Positions 1 through 8,780 of a stretch of DNA of 64,000 nt are shown here, in pieces; position 1 is the stretch's first letter; every line of letters begins with the position of its first letter. The stretch is from an uncultured Lachnospiraceae bacterium. Its GTDB lineage: Bacteria; Bacillota; Clostridia; Lachnospirales; Lachnospiraceae. The notes below the pieces were generated by a model. That model did not search any database and was not told the DNA's origin. It worked only from the letters and a program-made list of their open reading frames with translations. The DNA is taken from assembly GCA_910589385.1 (NCBI GenBank), contig CAJUTU010000005.1, forward strand, positions 62,001-126,000, read 5' to 3'. The position numbers and the translations under genes are program-made.

Positions 1-2
1 CC

Positions 3-1046
3 TATCTGTTTTCAGATGAGATTTTAAACCTTTCCGCGGGCCAGTCTACGGTTACAGTCGGGGCGGGAGACGGAACCGCAGCGTCGGCAGAACCGACAGA
101 GCGTGTGACCGGGCAGGAGAGTATTGAGATCGGCGGGCAGTATTATGCGATTTATGAGAACTTTACAGATGCGTTGATCCCGGCAGGATTTTCCAGGACT
201 ACGGCACAGTATGCCGGAACAGAACATTCTGCGATCCAACAGGATTCCAGCGGAAAGGTGATCTTTTTCATGGTAGCGGGTGATTCCGACCCGATCATGG
301 CTCTCTATAATGAAAGTGACAGTACATTTATCCGGGCAGAGCGTGTAGATGTTTCAGAGTTTTTCTACATTTTGGTTCTTGCGTCAGGCGATGGCAGTTC
401 GCTTCCAGAGGAATTTTATGAAACCACGCTGTCTCTGCATGATGTGAATTTTCCGGCATGGCAGAATATGGATTCCATGGACTTTTATTTAGTCTATGCC
501 TTAAGCAGCGGAGGCACGGAAGGATTTTATCAATATGACTTGGTAGATTCTACCTATCAGAGATATGTTGCTTCAGAAAGTACACCGTCAGAAGAACCGG
601 AAGAGAAAGAAGATGACTCCCTTCTAGGGAAAATAGAGGGAATCATCAGCGGCAACCTTATCATTATCGGCGCCGCTGCAGCAGCGGTCGTTTTAATCCT
701 GTTTATCGTTATTATCGTATTATGTGTAAAACTGGGACGCAGGAACGCGGAGCTGGATGACATTTACGCAGGGGACGAAGACGACGACAGGCCGAATGTC
801 AGAAAGTCGTCCCGTAAACAGTTTGTCGGGTATGACGATGATGACGAAGACGAAGAAGACGACTTCATGGAAGACGATTTTGACGATGCCGGGTATGAAG
901 ATGATTATGGTGATGAATATTACGAGGATGACGACGAATATGATGATGACTATGAAGACGAGGAAGATATGAAGGAATATGTTCCGGGAAAATCATCATC
1001 TAAGAAAAATGACTCGTATGATGATATTGACTTTATAGATGTGTGA
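3..1046 (+). CDS. Membrane protein with extracellular domain and acidic cytoplasmic tail (5' partial)
   Basis: The reading frame is open to the left edge, so the gene starts outside the window; the first in-window residues read YLFSDEILNLSAG. The visible part has a soluble domain of about 200 residues, a Glu/Pro-rich linker (SEEPEEKEDD), one clear membrane segment (LIIIGAAAAAVVLILFIVII and onward), then a roughly 110-residue tail that is extremely rich in Asp/Glu with scattered Tyr. The orientation suggests a type I protein with the acidic tail inside the cell. I do not recognise the family. It is followed after 78 bp by glmS, on the same strand. The acidic tail could bind cations or basic partners, but that is inference. 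Confidence 0.75.
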   Translation, partial: YLFSDEILNLSAGQSTVTVGAGDGTAASAEPTERVTGQESIEIGGQYYAIYENFTDALIPAGFSRTTAQYAGTEHSAIQQDSSGKVIFFMVAGDSDPIMALYNESDSTFIRAERVDVSEFFYILVLASGDGSSLPEEFYETTLSLHDVNFPAWQNMDSMDFYLVYALSSGGTEGFYQYDLVDSTYQRYVASESTPSEEPEEKEDDSLLGKIEGIISGNLIIIGAAAAAVVLILFIVIIVLCVKLGRRNAELDDIYAGDEDDDRPNVRKSSRKQFVGYDDDDEDEEDDFMEDDFDDAGYEDDYGDEYYEDDDEYDDDYEDEEDMKEYVPGKSSSKKNDSYDDIDFIDV

Positions 1047-1124
1047 TAAATAGAGAGGCAGCTATGTGGCAGAGGGAATCCTGCTGTACATGGCTGCCGT
1101 TTAGATGTTTATAAGGAGAGGCTT

Positions 1125-2951
1125 ATGTGTGGTATAGTCGGATATATTGGGAAACAGCCGGCCGCACCGATCCTGTTGGATGGGCTTGGCAAGCTGGAAT
1201 ACAGAGGATATGATTCTGCAGGGATTGCCATTTGTGATAATGGAAAAATCCAGATGAGGAAGGCCAAAGGAAGGTTAAAGGTGCTCAGTGAATTGACCCA
1301 TGACGGAGAAATCTTCCCCGGACATACAGGGATCGGGCATACCCGCTGGGCGACCCATGGGGAACCTTCAGATGTGAATGCACATCCTCATTTTAATGCA
1401 GATAACAGTATTGTGGTGGTACATAATGGAATCATTGAAAATTATCTGAAGCTGAAAAGAAAATTGACGGAGAAGGGGTATCAATTTATCTCTGATACAG
1501 ATACGGAAGTAATAGCCCATCTGTTGGACTATTATTATCAGGGGAATCCGATGCAGGCGATCATTAAAGTTATGCATCGGATGGAAGGCTCTTATGCCCT
1601 TGGTATCTTATTCAAGGATCATCCCGAAGAACTGTATGCAGTCCGTAAGGATAGTCCGCTGATTGTGGGGCATACTAAGGATGGATGTATTATTGCGTCT
1701 GATGTACCTGCTGTTTTGAAATATACGAGGGATGTTTACTTTATTGAAAATGAAGAAATCGTCTGTATGAAGCAGGATTCTATGGAATTTTTTAATGTAG
1801 ATGAGGAATCTATTGAGAAAGAGCCTGTGCATATTGAGTGGGATGTGGATGCGGCGGAAAAAGGCGGCTATGAACATTTTATGCTGAAAGAGATGTACGA
1901 GCAGCCAAAAGCGATCACAGATACTTTTTCACCCCGGCTCAAGGGAAATGAGATTGTCATAGAAGAGCTGGCGATGTCGGACGAGGAAATTTTAGGTATT
2001 AAGAAGATTATGATCGTAGCCTGCGGCTCTGCATACCATGCAGGGGTGACCGGGAAGTATGTGCTGGAGGGAATGGCACGGATTCCTGTGGAGGTGGATC
2101 TTGCCTCGGAATACCGTTACCGGAATCCCTTGATCGAGGAAGGGTCGTTGATCATTATCATCAGCCAGTCCGGTGAGACGGCCGATTCCCTGGCTGCCCT
2201 GCGGGATTCAAAAGAACGCGGCGCGAAAGTGCTGGGAGTCGTGAACGTAGTGGGAAGTTCCATTGCGAGAGAAGCGGATAATGTGATCTATACATGGGCC
2301 GGCCCGGAGATTGCAGTTGCCACGACGAAAGCGTATTCCTGCCAGCTGATCGCTCTGTATCTGCTTGCTATGAAGCTCTCACAGGTGCGAAAGACAGTAA
2401 CAGAGACAGAATTAGAAGGTTATATTGAGGATTTGAAGAGGATTCCAGATCAGGTGGAGATGCTTCTGAACAATAAGAACCGTATCCAGAAGTTTGCGAA
2501 CCGGTATTTGGCTGCGAGGGACGTATTCTTTATCGGGCGTGGGATTGACTATGCAATCTCGCTGGAAGGCTCCTTGAAGCTAAAGGAGATCTCCTATATC
2601 CATTCAGAGGCATATGCGGCGGGTGAATTGAAGCACGGCACCATTTCTTTGATCGAGGAAGGTACGCTTGTGGCTTCGGTTCTGACGCAGGAGAAGCTTT
2701 ATAAAAAGATGATCAGTAATATGGTGGAAGTCCGGACCAGAGGAGCCTTTGTCCTTGCAGTGACGAACGAGGGAAACCATGAGATTAAAAAGGCGGCGGA
2801 TTATGTGATCTATATTCCGGAGACAAACCAGTATTTTACGAATTCTCTGGCGATCATCCCGCTACAGTTGTTTGCCTATTATATCTCGGTAGGAAAAGGA
2901 TGCGACGTGGATAAGCCGAGGAACCTTGCAAAATCTGTGACAGTGGAGTAA
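1125..2951 (+). CDS. glmS: Glutamine--fructose-6-phosphate aminotransferase (isomerizing)
   Basis: Makes glucosamine-6-phosphate from fructose-6-phosphate and glutamine, the entry step to UDP-GlcNAc for peptidoglycan and for the amino sugars of the downstream polysaccharide locus. The protein is 608 aa, the usual length. The N-terminal glutaminase domain begins MCGIVGYIG with the catalytic Cys2; HTRWATHGEPS and HNGIIENY are typical Ntn-hydrolase glutaminase motifs. Two SIS sugar-isomerase domains follow (ACGSAYHAG, ISQSGETADS, and later FIGRGIDYAISLEGSLKLKE), and the end DKPRNLAKSVTVE is the canonical GlmS C-terminus. The start has an AAGGAG ribosome binding site. The gap to the preceding gene is only 78 bp, too short for the glmS ribozyme found upstream of many Firmicute glmS genes. 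Confidence 0.98.
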   Translation: MCGIVGYIGKQPAAPILLDGLGKLEYRGYDSAGIAICDNGKIQMRKAKGRLKVLSELTHDGEIFPGHTGIGHTRWATHGEPSDVNAHPHFNADNSIVVVHNGIIENYLKLKRKLTEKGYQFISDTDTEVIAHLLDYYYQGNPMQAIIKVMHRMEGSYALGILFKDHPEELYAVRKDSPLIVGHTKDGCIIASDVPAVLKYTRDVYFIENEEIVCMKQDSMEFFNVDEESIEKEPVHIEWDVDAAEKGGYEHFMLKEMYEQPKAITDTFSPRLKGNEIVIEELAMSDEEILGIKKIMIVACGSAYHAGVTGKYVLEGMARIPVEVDLASEYRYRNPLIEEGSLIIIISQSGETADSLAALRDSKERGAKVLGVVNVVGSSIAREADNVIYTWAGPEIAVATTKAYSCQLIALYLLAMKLSQVRKTVTETELEGYIEDLKRIPDQVEMLLNNKNRIQKFANRYLAARDVFFIGRGIDYAISLEGSLKLKEISYIHSEAYAAGELKHGTISLIEEGTLVASVLTQEKLYKKMISNMVEVRTRGAFVLAVTNEGNHEIKKAADYVIYIPETNQYFTNSLAIIPLQLFAYYISVGKGCDVDKPRNLAKSVTVE

Positions 2952-2992
2952 TGGCTGCCGGGAGATCCTATTTGCTGTTACTATTTATATAG

Positions 2993-4936
2993 TTGATTGA
3001 AAAAAACAAAGGATTGGTACTGCAGCATATGGAAGGCGACGGTCCATATGCTGCACAGTACACGGAATACAGGGAAAAGATGAATGCGAAAAATGTGTTT
3101 ATTAAGACTTTCAAGGGTATTTTTTATACGTTCGAGGCAGTGCTTGTCATAGTGCTGGGGGTATTTTCTGTACTGTTGAGTAACAGTATAATATGGATGT
3201 TCAATACATGGAGCAATTTGTCAATGGATGAGTTGGTTTATCATTTGAACACTCCAATGGAGGGAACCAGTAAAGATATTATTCTGGAATATGTAGAATT
3301 CTGTGTTCCTGCGACGGTTTTGGCGCTGATTTTTATGATCATTTTTATCATTGCATTCCATAAGAGAAAAAAAATATATCATGCCGCTATGGCAGGGTTT
3401 TTGCTCTGCTCTGTTCTGCTGGCGGGATATTTTTTAAATATGGCTTGGGTCCGGCTGGATATTGCTAATTATTCTGAGAATAAGAGCACTTATTCTACTT
3501 TCATTGAAACCAATTATGTGAATGCGGATGATGTGGAACTTCGTTTTCCAGAGCAGAAAAGGAATCTTATCTATATTTTCCTGGAATCAATGGAGACCAC
3601 CTATGCTGATGTGGAGAATGGCGGCGGTTTTGAGAAAAACTGCATACCAGAGCTGACAGAGCTGGCACAGGAGTATGAGGATTTTTCCGGTTCAGAGTGT
3701 ATTCTGAACGGAGGCTATTCTATGCCCCAGACAACATGGACTGTCGCGGCGATGTTTGCCCAGACAGCAGGGCTGCCGCTGGCGATCCCAATCGACCGTA
3801 ATGAGATGTATACTCAGGATTCATTTTTTGAGGGAACGACGACACTGGGAAATATTCTGCAGGATGCAGGGTATTCGCAGACGCTGCTGATAGGCTCTGA
3901 TGCCACATTTGGGGGAAGGAGGCTCCTGTTTTCCGAGCATGGGGATTTCACGATACATGATTATAATTATGCGGTCCAGGAAGGGATGATCCCGTCTGAT
4001 TACCGTGTATGGTGGGGATATGAAGACAAAAGGCTTTTTCGGTTTGCCAGAAAAGAACTGCGGACTCTGGCAGCCCAGGATGAGCCGTTTAACCTGACGA
4101 TATTAACAGTAGATACCCACAGGGAGGACGGGTATGTGTGTGAAGACTGCGGGGATGAATTCGGGGATAACCAGTATGCCAATGTAATGGCGTGCTCCAG
4201 TGAAATGGTCGTGGATTTTGTGAGATGGATCCAGAAGCAGGACTTCTATGAGAATACGACGATCGTGCTGGCAGGCGACCATCCGACTATGGACAGCGAT
4301 TTCTGCGAGGATGTGGACAGTTCATATACCAGAAAGGTGTACACGGCCTATATCAATCCGGCGGCGGAGGTACAGAAGCCGGACGTATACAGGGAGTATA
4401 CTACTTTCGATTATTATCCGACGACCCTGGCAAGCCTGGGGGTGGAAATTGAGGGGGAACGGCTTGGGCTGGGGACAAATCTGTTTTCCAATGAATGGAC
4501 ATTGACGGAAAGGTACCAGCGTGACTGGGTGGAATCAGAGCTGAACAGGAAATCGAAGTTTATGGAGGATCTGACTTCTTATATTGCAGTGGAGGAGGAA
4601 GAGCCTTTAGAGCCTGTGGAAGAGCAGGAGCCAACGGCTTTGATCACAGCCGGAGAGTATGATGAAACGACGACGGTACTGCCGGTGCGCATCTCGGATA
4701 TCCAGAATGTCCAGGGGGAAATTATGGCGATGAATGTGGCCGTCTGGACAGAAGAGGATCAGAGCGACCTTCAGTGGATGCAGGCAGTGCAGAATGAAGA
4801 AGGCATTTATGTGATGGATATTGGGATCGGAAACTTTGGGTATAAGACCGGGAGATATTATATTGATGTCTACGGAGTCCTGGGAGACGGAAGTATGGTG
4901 CTGCTGGGGGGAATTAGAGAGGAGATAGGAGAATAG
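2993..4936 (+). CDS. LTA synthase / phosphoglycerol transferase family membrane protein
   Basis: A 647-aa membrane enzyme of the alkaline-phosphatase/sulfatase fold that likely transfers glycerol-phosphate (or a related group) onto a lipid or polymer outside the membrane. It has N-terminal hydrophobic helices (around residues 40-160) and an extracytoplasmic catalytic domain (about 190-500). Metal and nucleophile motifs are visible: IFLESMETT, the Thr-bearing MPQTTWTVAAMF, VDTHREDGY and GDHPTMDSDF. A C-terminal region of about 130 residues beyond the sulfatase fold is rich in beta-type sequence and may be an accessory domain. The longest frame starts at a TTG with no good ribosome binding site; an ATG at 3080 preceded by AGGGA is a likelier start. 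Which anionic polymer it builds is unknown. Confidence 0.85.
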   Translation: MIEKNKGLVLQHMEGDGPYAAQYTEYREKMNAKNVFIKTFKGIFYTFEAVLVIVLGVFSVLLSNSIIWMFNTWSNLSMDELVYHLNTPMEGTSKDIILEYVEFCVPATVLALIFMIIFIIAFHKRKKIYHAAMAGFLLCSVLLAGYFLNMAWVRLDIANYSENKSTYSTFIETNYVNADDVELRFPEQKRNLIYIFLESMETTYADVENGGGFEKNCIPELTELAQEYEDFSGSECILNGGYSMPQTTWTVAAMFAQTAGLPLAIPIDRNEMYTQDSFFEGTTTLGNILQDAGYSQTLLIGSDATFGGRRLLFSEHGDFTIHDYNYAVQEGMIPSDYRVWWGYEDKRLFRFARKELRTLAAQDEPFNLTILTVDTHREDGYVCEDCGDEFGDNQYANVMACSSEMVVDFVRWIQKQDFYENTTIVLAGDHPTMDSDFCEDVDSSYTRKVYTAYINPAAEVQKPDVYREYTTFDYYPTTLASLGVEIEGERLGLGTNLFSNEWTLTERYQRDWVESELNRKSKFMEDLTSYIAVEEEEPLEPVEEQEPTALITAGEYDETTTVLPVRISDIQNVQGEIMAMNVAVWTEEDQSDLQWMQAVQNEEGIYVMDIGIGNFGYKTGRYYIDVYGVLGDGSMVLLGGIREEIGE

Positions 4937-4939
4937 CGC

Positions 4940-4968
4940 TTTACATGCAAAAATCCTTTTGATATAAT
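4940..4968 (+). promoter_or_regulatory. SigA-type promoter for the 59-aa gene
   Basis: TTTACA, 17-nt spacer, TATAAT. The -10 is a perfect match and lies about 40 bp before the start codon at 5011. Confidence 0.75.
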
Positions 4969-5010
4969 GGAAACATCTTGACAGCGTCGTTTATAAAAGG
5001 AGGTGGGCAT

Positions 5011-5190
5011 ATGCCAGGCGAGAAGGAAATTAATTGCAATCTTTTTGATAAATTAGATATGTTGGAAAGAATTGAACGTGTGGCTAAAGCTACAAATGCC
5101 GATGCAGTATTAGAAGAAATTGAGTTTGAACGTAAACAAGTGGAACGGAAATTATATCAACAGCCACCGCTAATAAGTAATGAAAAGTAA
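5011..5190 (+). CDS. Small hypothetical protein (59 aa)
   Basis: Starts at an ATG with a strong AAAGGAGGT ribosome binding site seven bases upstream and has its own consensus promoter, so it is very likely expressed. The protein is charged and helical in character, with a Glu/Arg-rich segment (EEIEFERKQVERKL) that may form a coiled coil, and has no signal peptide or membrane segment. The family is not recognised. Its last 38 codons recur, diverged but in frame, at 6434-6549 on the far side of glf. Confidence 0.75.
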   Translation: MPGEKEINCNLFDKLDMLERIERVAKATNADAVLEEIEFERKQVERKLYQQPPLISNEK

Positions 5191-5192
5191 AT
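5075..5192 (+). repeat. Direct repeat copy 1 (3' part of the 59-aa gene)
   Basis: About 118 bp that align without gaps to 6434-6551 (offset 1359 bp). Many differences are at third codon positions, which suggests an old duplication that stayed under coding constraint for a time. The two copies bracket glf. Confidence 0.85.
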
Positions 5193-5222
5193 ATACTCTG
5201 GTAAAAGATGTAAGGTCTCTAT

Positions 5223-5250
5223 CAAAGCATGAAGAGGCTTTGCATTTTTT
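5223..5250 (+). terminator. Rho-independent terminator after the 59-aa gene
   Basis: Six-bp stem CAAAGC/GCTTTG with an 8-nt loop, then CA and a run of six T. It sits between the small gene and glf. Confidence 0.55.
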
Positions 5251-5293
5251 GCTGTTAATGATCTGCGGCGAGTAAGATAAATGGAGGTACGCC

Positions 5294-6391
5294 ATGAAGT
5301 ATGATTATTTAATCGTGGGCGCGGGGCTGTATGGGGCAGTTATGGCGCATGAACTGAATAAAAGAGGGAAGAAGTGTCTTGTGATCGACCGGAGGAGCCA
5401 TATTGCAGGGAATATTTACTGTGAGGAGATTGAGGGGATCCATGTGCATAAATATGGCGCCCATATTTTCCATACGTCGAATCAAAAAATCTGGGACTAT
5501 ATGAACCAATTCGCGGAATTTAACAATTATATCAATTCACCCATTGCGGTGTATAAGGACGAATTGTACAACCTGCCGTTCAATATGAATACGTTCAGTA
5601 AGATGTGGGGAATCCGTACCCCCCAGGAGGTAAAGGAGATGATCGCAAAGCAGGTGGAAGAGGCCGGAATCACGGAGCCGAAGAACCTGGAGGAGCAGTG
5701 CCTGTCCTTAGTAGGGAGAGATGTGTTTGAGAAGCTGGTGAAAGGATATACAGAAAAGCAGTGGGGAAGAGACTGTAAAGAGCTGCCGTCCTTTATTATA
5801 CGGCGTCTGCCGGTCCGATTCACGTATGACAATAATTATTTTAACGACCGGTATCAGGGAATTCCGATCGGCGGTTATACGGCGATTGCAGAGCGGATGC
5901 TGGATGGGATAGAAGTACGGACAGATACGGACTTTTTTACGTTTTGCAAGGAGAACCCTGACATTGCGGAGAAGATTATCTTTACGGGGATGATCGATGA
6001 ATATTTCGGCTACCGGCTGGGGGCCTTGCAGTACCGCTCTGTGAGGTTTGAGACGGAAGTACTGGACTGTGAGAACTACCAGGGGAACGCGGTGGTGAAT
6101 TATACGGAGAAAGAAGTTCCGTATACGAGGATTATTGAGCATAAGCATTTTGAGTTTGGGAAGCAGGAAAAGACGGTAATCTCCAGGGAGTATTCTTCGG
6201 AATGGAAGGTGGGGATGGAGCCTTATTATCCGGTCAATGATGAGAGGAACAGCAAGCTGTATGCAGAGTACCGGAAGCTGGCAGAAGCTGAGAAAAATGT
6301 GGTCTTCGGCGGGCGGCTTGGGAATTATCAGTATTATGATATGGACAAGGTCGTGGAGGCGGCGCTTGCGAAGGTGGAAGAGATTGGGTGA
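5294..6391 (+). CDS. glf: UDP-galactopyranose mutase
   Basis: FAD-dependent flavoenzyme that interconverts UDP-galactopyranose and UDP-galactofuranose, supplying galactofuranose for surface glycans. It is 365 aa, the family's usual length. The N-terminal dinucleotide-binding motif is VGAGLYGAVMAHEL, followed by IDRRSHIAGNIY and YGAHIFHTSNQKIW, all typical of Glf; GYTEKQWGRD and the C-terminal GRLGNYQYYDMD are also family hallmarks. It has a good GGAGG ribosome binding site. It lies about 1 kb before the main capsule locus and is bracketed by two copies of a small-gene sequence, so it may have been inserted or carried separately from the main operon. Confidence 0.97.
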   Translation: MKYDYLIVGAGLYGAVMAHELNKRGKKCLVIDRRSHIAGNIYCEEIEGIHVHKYGAHIFHTSNQKIWDYMNQFAEFNNYINSPIAVYKDELYNLPFNMNTFSKMWGIRTPQEVKEMIAKQVEEAGITEPKNLEEQCLSLVGRDVFEKLVKGYTEKQWGRDCKELPSFIIRRLPVRFTYDNNYFNDRYQGIPIGGYTAIAERMLDGIEVRTDTDFFTFCKENPDIAEKIIFTGMIDEYFGYRLGALQYRSVRFETEVLDCENYQGNAVVNYTEKEVPYTRIIEHKHFEFGKQEKTVISREYSSEWKVGMEPYYPVNDERNSKLYAEYRKLAEAEKNVVFGGRLGNYQYYDMDKVVEAALAKVEEIG

Positions 6392-6433
6392 CAGGATGGA
6401 TGGGAAAAACAGAAGAGGGATTGTATAAAGGAC

Positions 6434-6549
6434 AACGTGTGGCTAAAGCTACGAATGCGGATGCAGTATTAGCAGAAATTGATTTTGAGCGCAGGCAAGT
6501 TGAAAGGAAACTTTATCAACAGCCACCGCTCACAAGTAATGAAAGGTAA
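6434..6549 (+). pseudogene. Partial second copy of the 59-aa gene (direct repeat copy 2)
   Basis: Reads RVAKATNADAVLAEIDFERR and onward to a stop at the same place as the first copy, but lacks the first 21 codons and the ribosome binding site. Of the few amino-acid changes, most are conservative (E to D, K to R). It is either a remnant of a duplication or what was left when glf was inserted. Confidence 0.7.
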
Positions 6550-6601
6550 ATAAAAGAAAGTGTAAATTCAATGACGCTGGCAGTATGGCATAAAACAAAA
6601 A

Positions 6602-6633
6602 GGGAAGTGGAACGATTTTTATCGCTGCTTCCC
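6602..6633 (+). terminator. Hairpin downstream of glf and the repeat copy
   Basis: Stem GGGAAG/CTTCCC with an inner CGAT/ATCG pairing around TTTT, followed by GTTTATC. The T-run is weak, so termination is probable rather than certain. Confidence 0.4.
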
Positions 6634-6760
6634 GTTTATCATCTAATCAGATGCTGCAGCGGCCAAAAATATGAAATATTACAAGCAATCATGATGTTCT
6701 GGATTTTATAGAGGTGAGTGACCATATTACAAAAGATGATAATCTAATAAATTTTTTGCA

Positions 6761-7010
6761 GTGAGAAGTATTGCAAAGCGTTTTCCAGAAGAAGATTTTA
6801 GTGAATATTTGAAAAATGAATGGCTCGATGATTTTTATTGTAACACATTCACTGATTTATGCCTGTCTCATTTTTTATAGGTAAAAAATGATTTTCATAG
6901 GAAATCGTGAAGAACTGTATGAACAGATATTGGACAAGGGAATAATCAATGAGGACAGCAAATCTTTGATATATGAGGATCTGTGGGACTGGTGTGCAGA
7001 CATGCCATAG
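6761..7010 (+). pseudogene. Decayed coding remnants between glf and the capsule operon
   Basis: The 6550-7252 stretch holds no convincing gene. Two short open frames, 6761-6880 (begins VRSIAKRFPEEDFSEY, 39 aa) and 6888-7010 (begins MIFIGNREELYEQIL, 40 aa), look like coding sequence but lack proper ribosome binding sites and full-length relatives here. They read like broken pieces of one or two small genes. No family was recognised. Confidence 0.35.
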
Positions 7011-7052
7011 TAAGATAGATACAAAAAAGTCTTGTACGGAAAATGATGTTAG

Positions 7053-7162
7053 TATAATGAATCTACAATAAGTGAGATTCGGAAAGGTGGCAATTCTCCA
7101 CCCAACGAAAAGTAACCTGTGAAATAGTGGGGCTGCTATTATATAAAGCAGGCTCTATTTTT
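7053..7162 (+). promoter_or_regulatory. Possible structured leader with TATAAT box upstream of the capsule locus
   Basis: A perfect TATAAT (7053-7058) with a weak TTGTAC 15 nt upstream is followed by a small hairpin (GGTGG/CCACC, 7086-7102) and then by CTGCT/AGCAG (7133-7151) leading to a T-rich run. This arrangement resembles an attenuated leader, but it matches no riboswitch class I know and lies 210 bp before the first gene. Confidence 0.25.
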
Positions 7163-7251
7163 CTGCCGTATTAGATTTTTATAATGCCCTATTTCCCAAC
7201 CCGTAAAAATATCCTGCGATGTAGTAAGTTTTGTTAATATTGGAATAGACA

Positions 7252-7281
7252 TTGACAAAGCCTTTGGATAAAGAGTAAAAT
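7252..7281 (+). promoter_or_regulatory. Probable capsule-locus promoter
   Basis: TTGACA, 18-nt spacer, TAAAAT, about 90 bp upstream of the GtrA-like gene that opens the polysaccharide locus. Confidence 0.65.
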
Positions 7282-7374
7282 AGGTAAAGCCTTTGATGTA
7301 GAATTTAGAAATGATAATTTGTAGAATAATATCAATAATTTAGGTGATTTGCAGATAGTATGCTTTTTTAAAGA

Positions 7375-7827
7375 ATGTATGAGCTTTGGGAGGGAATGGC
7401 AGAAGCTATGAAGAAGATGTGGGGATATCTCATGCGGCAGTATAGAGAAGTTGTCTCATATATCTTTTGGGGCGTTGCAACCATTCTGGTTAATTATGCG
7501 GTATATTTTGCCTGTAGAAAGCTGCTTTTGATACATTATATTGTGAGTAATGTGGCTGCGTGGATAGCTGCAGTAGTGTTTGCATATGTGGTAAATAAGG
7601 TATTTGTTTTTGGAGCCAGGGATTGGAGCAGAAAAAGATTGTTTAAGGAAATCTGGCAGTTTGCAGCGGCGCGTATGATCTCAGGTGTGGCAGAGACAGG
7701 GATGCTTTGGGTGTTGGTAGATGTTATGGGGTATCGGGATTCTGTTATTAAGATCATTGCGGGGGTGCTCGTGATTGCTGTGAATTATGTGTTTAGTAAG
7801 TGGGTGGTTTTTCGGCATCAAATCTGA
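7375..7827 (+). CDS. GtrA-like membrane protein
   Basis: A 150-aa protein with four predicted membrane helices, matching the GtrA/DPMS family: VVSYIFWGVATILVNYAVYF, then NVAAWIAAVVFAYVVNKVFVF and the closing VNYVFSKWVVFRH are family signatures. GtrA proteins are thought to flip undecaprenyl-phosphate-linked sugars across the membrane for side-chain addition. Its natural partners, a GtrB-like GT2 (44716-45654) and a GT-C transferase (42948-44651), lie at the other end of the locus. Start choice is uncertain: ATGs at 7375, 7396 and 7408 are all in frame, and a GGGAGGG lies at 7388-7394. Confidence 0.85.
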   Translation: MYELWEGMAEAMKKMWGYLMRQYREVVSYIFWGVATILVNYAVYFACRKLLLIHYIVSNVAAWIAAVVFAYVVNKVFVFGARDWSRKRLFKEIWQFAAARMISGVAETGMLWVLVDVMGYRDSVIKIIAGVLVIAVNYVFSKWVVFRHQI

Positions 7828-7921
7828 CTTCTGGATTATGAAATGTATAGAAAGAAGTTTAGATTAAATAAAGTGATTTACTAAAAGACGGCATTGGAAA
7901 TAAAGGAGATCGTGAATTAAA

Positions 7922-8698
7922 ATGTATGAGGAATTTTATGATAAGCAGTATTCGAGAGATCAATATGCTAGAACTTTAAAAATGGAGCAGCATGCGTTTT
8001 ACAAAGTTCTGCGCGGCTATATTAGCAAATATGATGAAAAGTATTTTGGGAAAGAAAAAGTAAAATGTCTTGAAATAGGATCGGGACGAGGGGCATTGCA
8101 GGACATTGTAGAGGATTACACAGGTGTAGACTATGCCAGTACGGTAGAACCATATTATCATAAGAAGTTTGTAAATGCTTCCGCCACAAAACTTCCCTTT
8201 AAAGACGGTACGTTTGACCTTATCTGGAGTTATGCAGTTTTGGAACATATACCAGATCTTGAATTGGCATTAGAAGAAATGTTACGAGTTGTGTGCGGGG
8301 GGGGGCATTTGATTCTTTCACCTGCATGGCACTGTCGGCCATGGGCAGCTGAAGGGTATCAAGTGCGGCCTTACTCAGATTTTAAGTTGAAGGGTAAGAT
8401 TTATAAGTTTTTTATCCCGGTTCTTGATAGTCTGCCGCTTCGCGCATTAGGTCAGCTGCCGCCGAGGATTGCTGCATGGATAAAATTAAAATTCAGAAAA
8501 AGACCATTAAAATTACAATACAAAAAACTAAGGGCAAATTATGAAAGGTTCTGGCAGTCTGATTCGGATGCATGTAATGCATTGGATCCATTATTGATGA
8601 TTTACTGGTTTGAGTCAAGAGGCTATAATTGTGTTTCGCATACTACCTTTCTGTCCAGACTGCTGATAAGGCATGGTGAAATAGATATTCAGTGTTAG
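7922..8698 (+). CDS. Class I SAM-dependent methyltransferase, phase-variable, ON
   Basis: A 258-aa cytosolic methyltransferase. Motif I is CLEIGSGRGAL; the post-motif region FDLIWSYAVLEHIPD and LRVVCGGGHLILSP match the Methyltransf_11 type seen in many surface-polysaccharide clusters, where it probably methylates a sugar or a lipid-linked glycan. The GGG in the last motif, where relatives usually have PGGxL, is encoded by a run of nine G (8297-8305) and is in frame here. A gain or loss of one G would truncate the protein around residue 130, removing the C-terminal half. AAGGAG lies 13 nt before the ATG. Confidence 0.85.
   Translation: MYEEFYDKQYSRDQYARTLKMEQHAFYKVLRGYISKYDEKYFGKEKVKCLEIGSGRGALQDIVEDYTGVDYASTVEPYYHKKFVNASATKLPFKDGTFDLIWSYAVLEHIPDLELALEEMLRVVCGGGHLILSPAWHCRPWAAEGYQVRPYSDFKLKGKIYKFFIPVLDSLPLRALGQLPPRIAAWIKLKFRKRPLKLQYKKLRANYERFWQSDSDACNALDPLLMIYWFESRGYNCVSHTTFLSRLLIRHGEIDIQC
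8297..8305 (+). repeat. Poly-G tract (G9) in methyltransferase gene
   Basis: Nine consecutive G inside an AT-rich gene. The gene is in frame at this length. One of seven such tracts in the capsule locus. Confidence 0.95.
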
Positions 8699-8780
8699 AT
8701 TTGATAATGCATAAAACCTATGACAAGCTGGTACTGCATACGCCAGAACCAATCAAGTAGAAGATGGAGGATTTATACAA

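Noticed and set aside
1047..1124. glmS ribozyme/riboswitch upstream of glmS
   Set aside because: The gap is only 78 bp and lacks the ribozyme core; nothing supports it.
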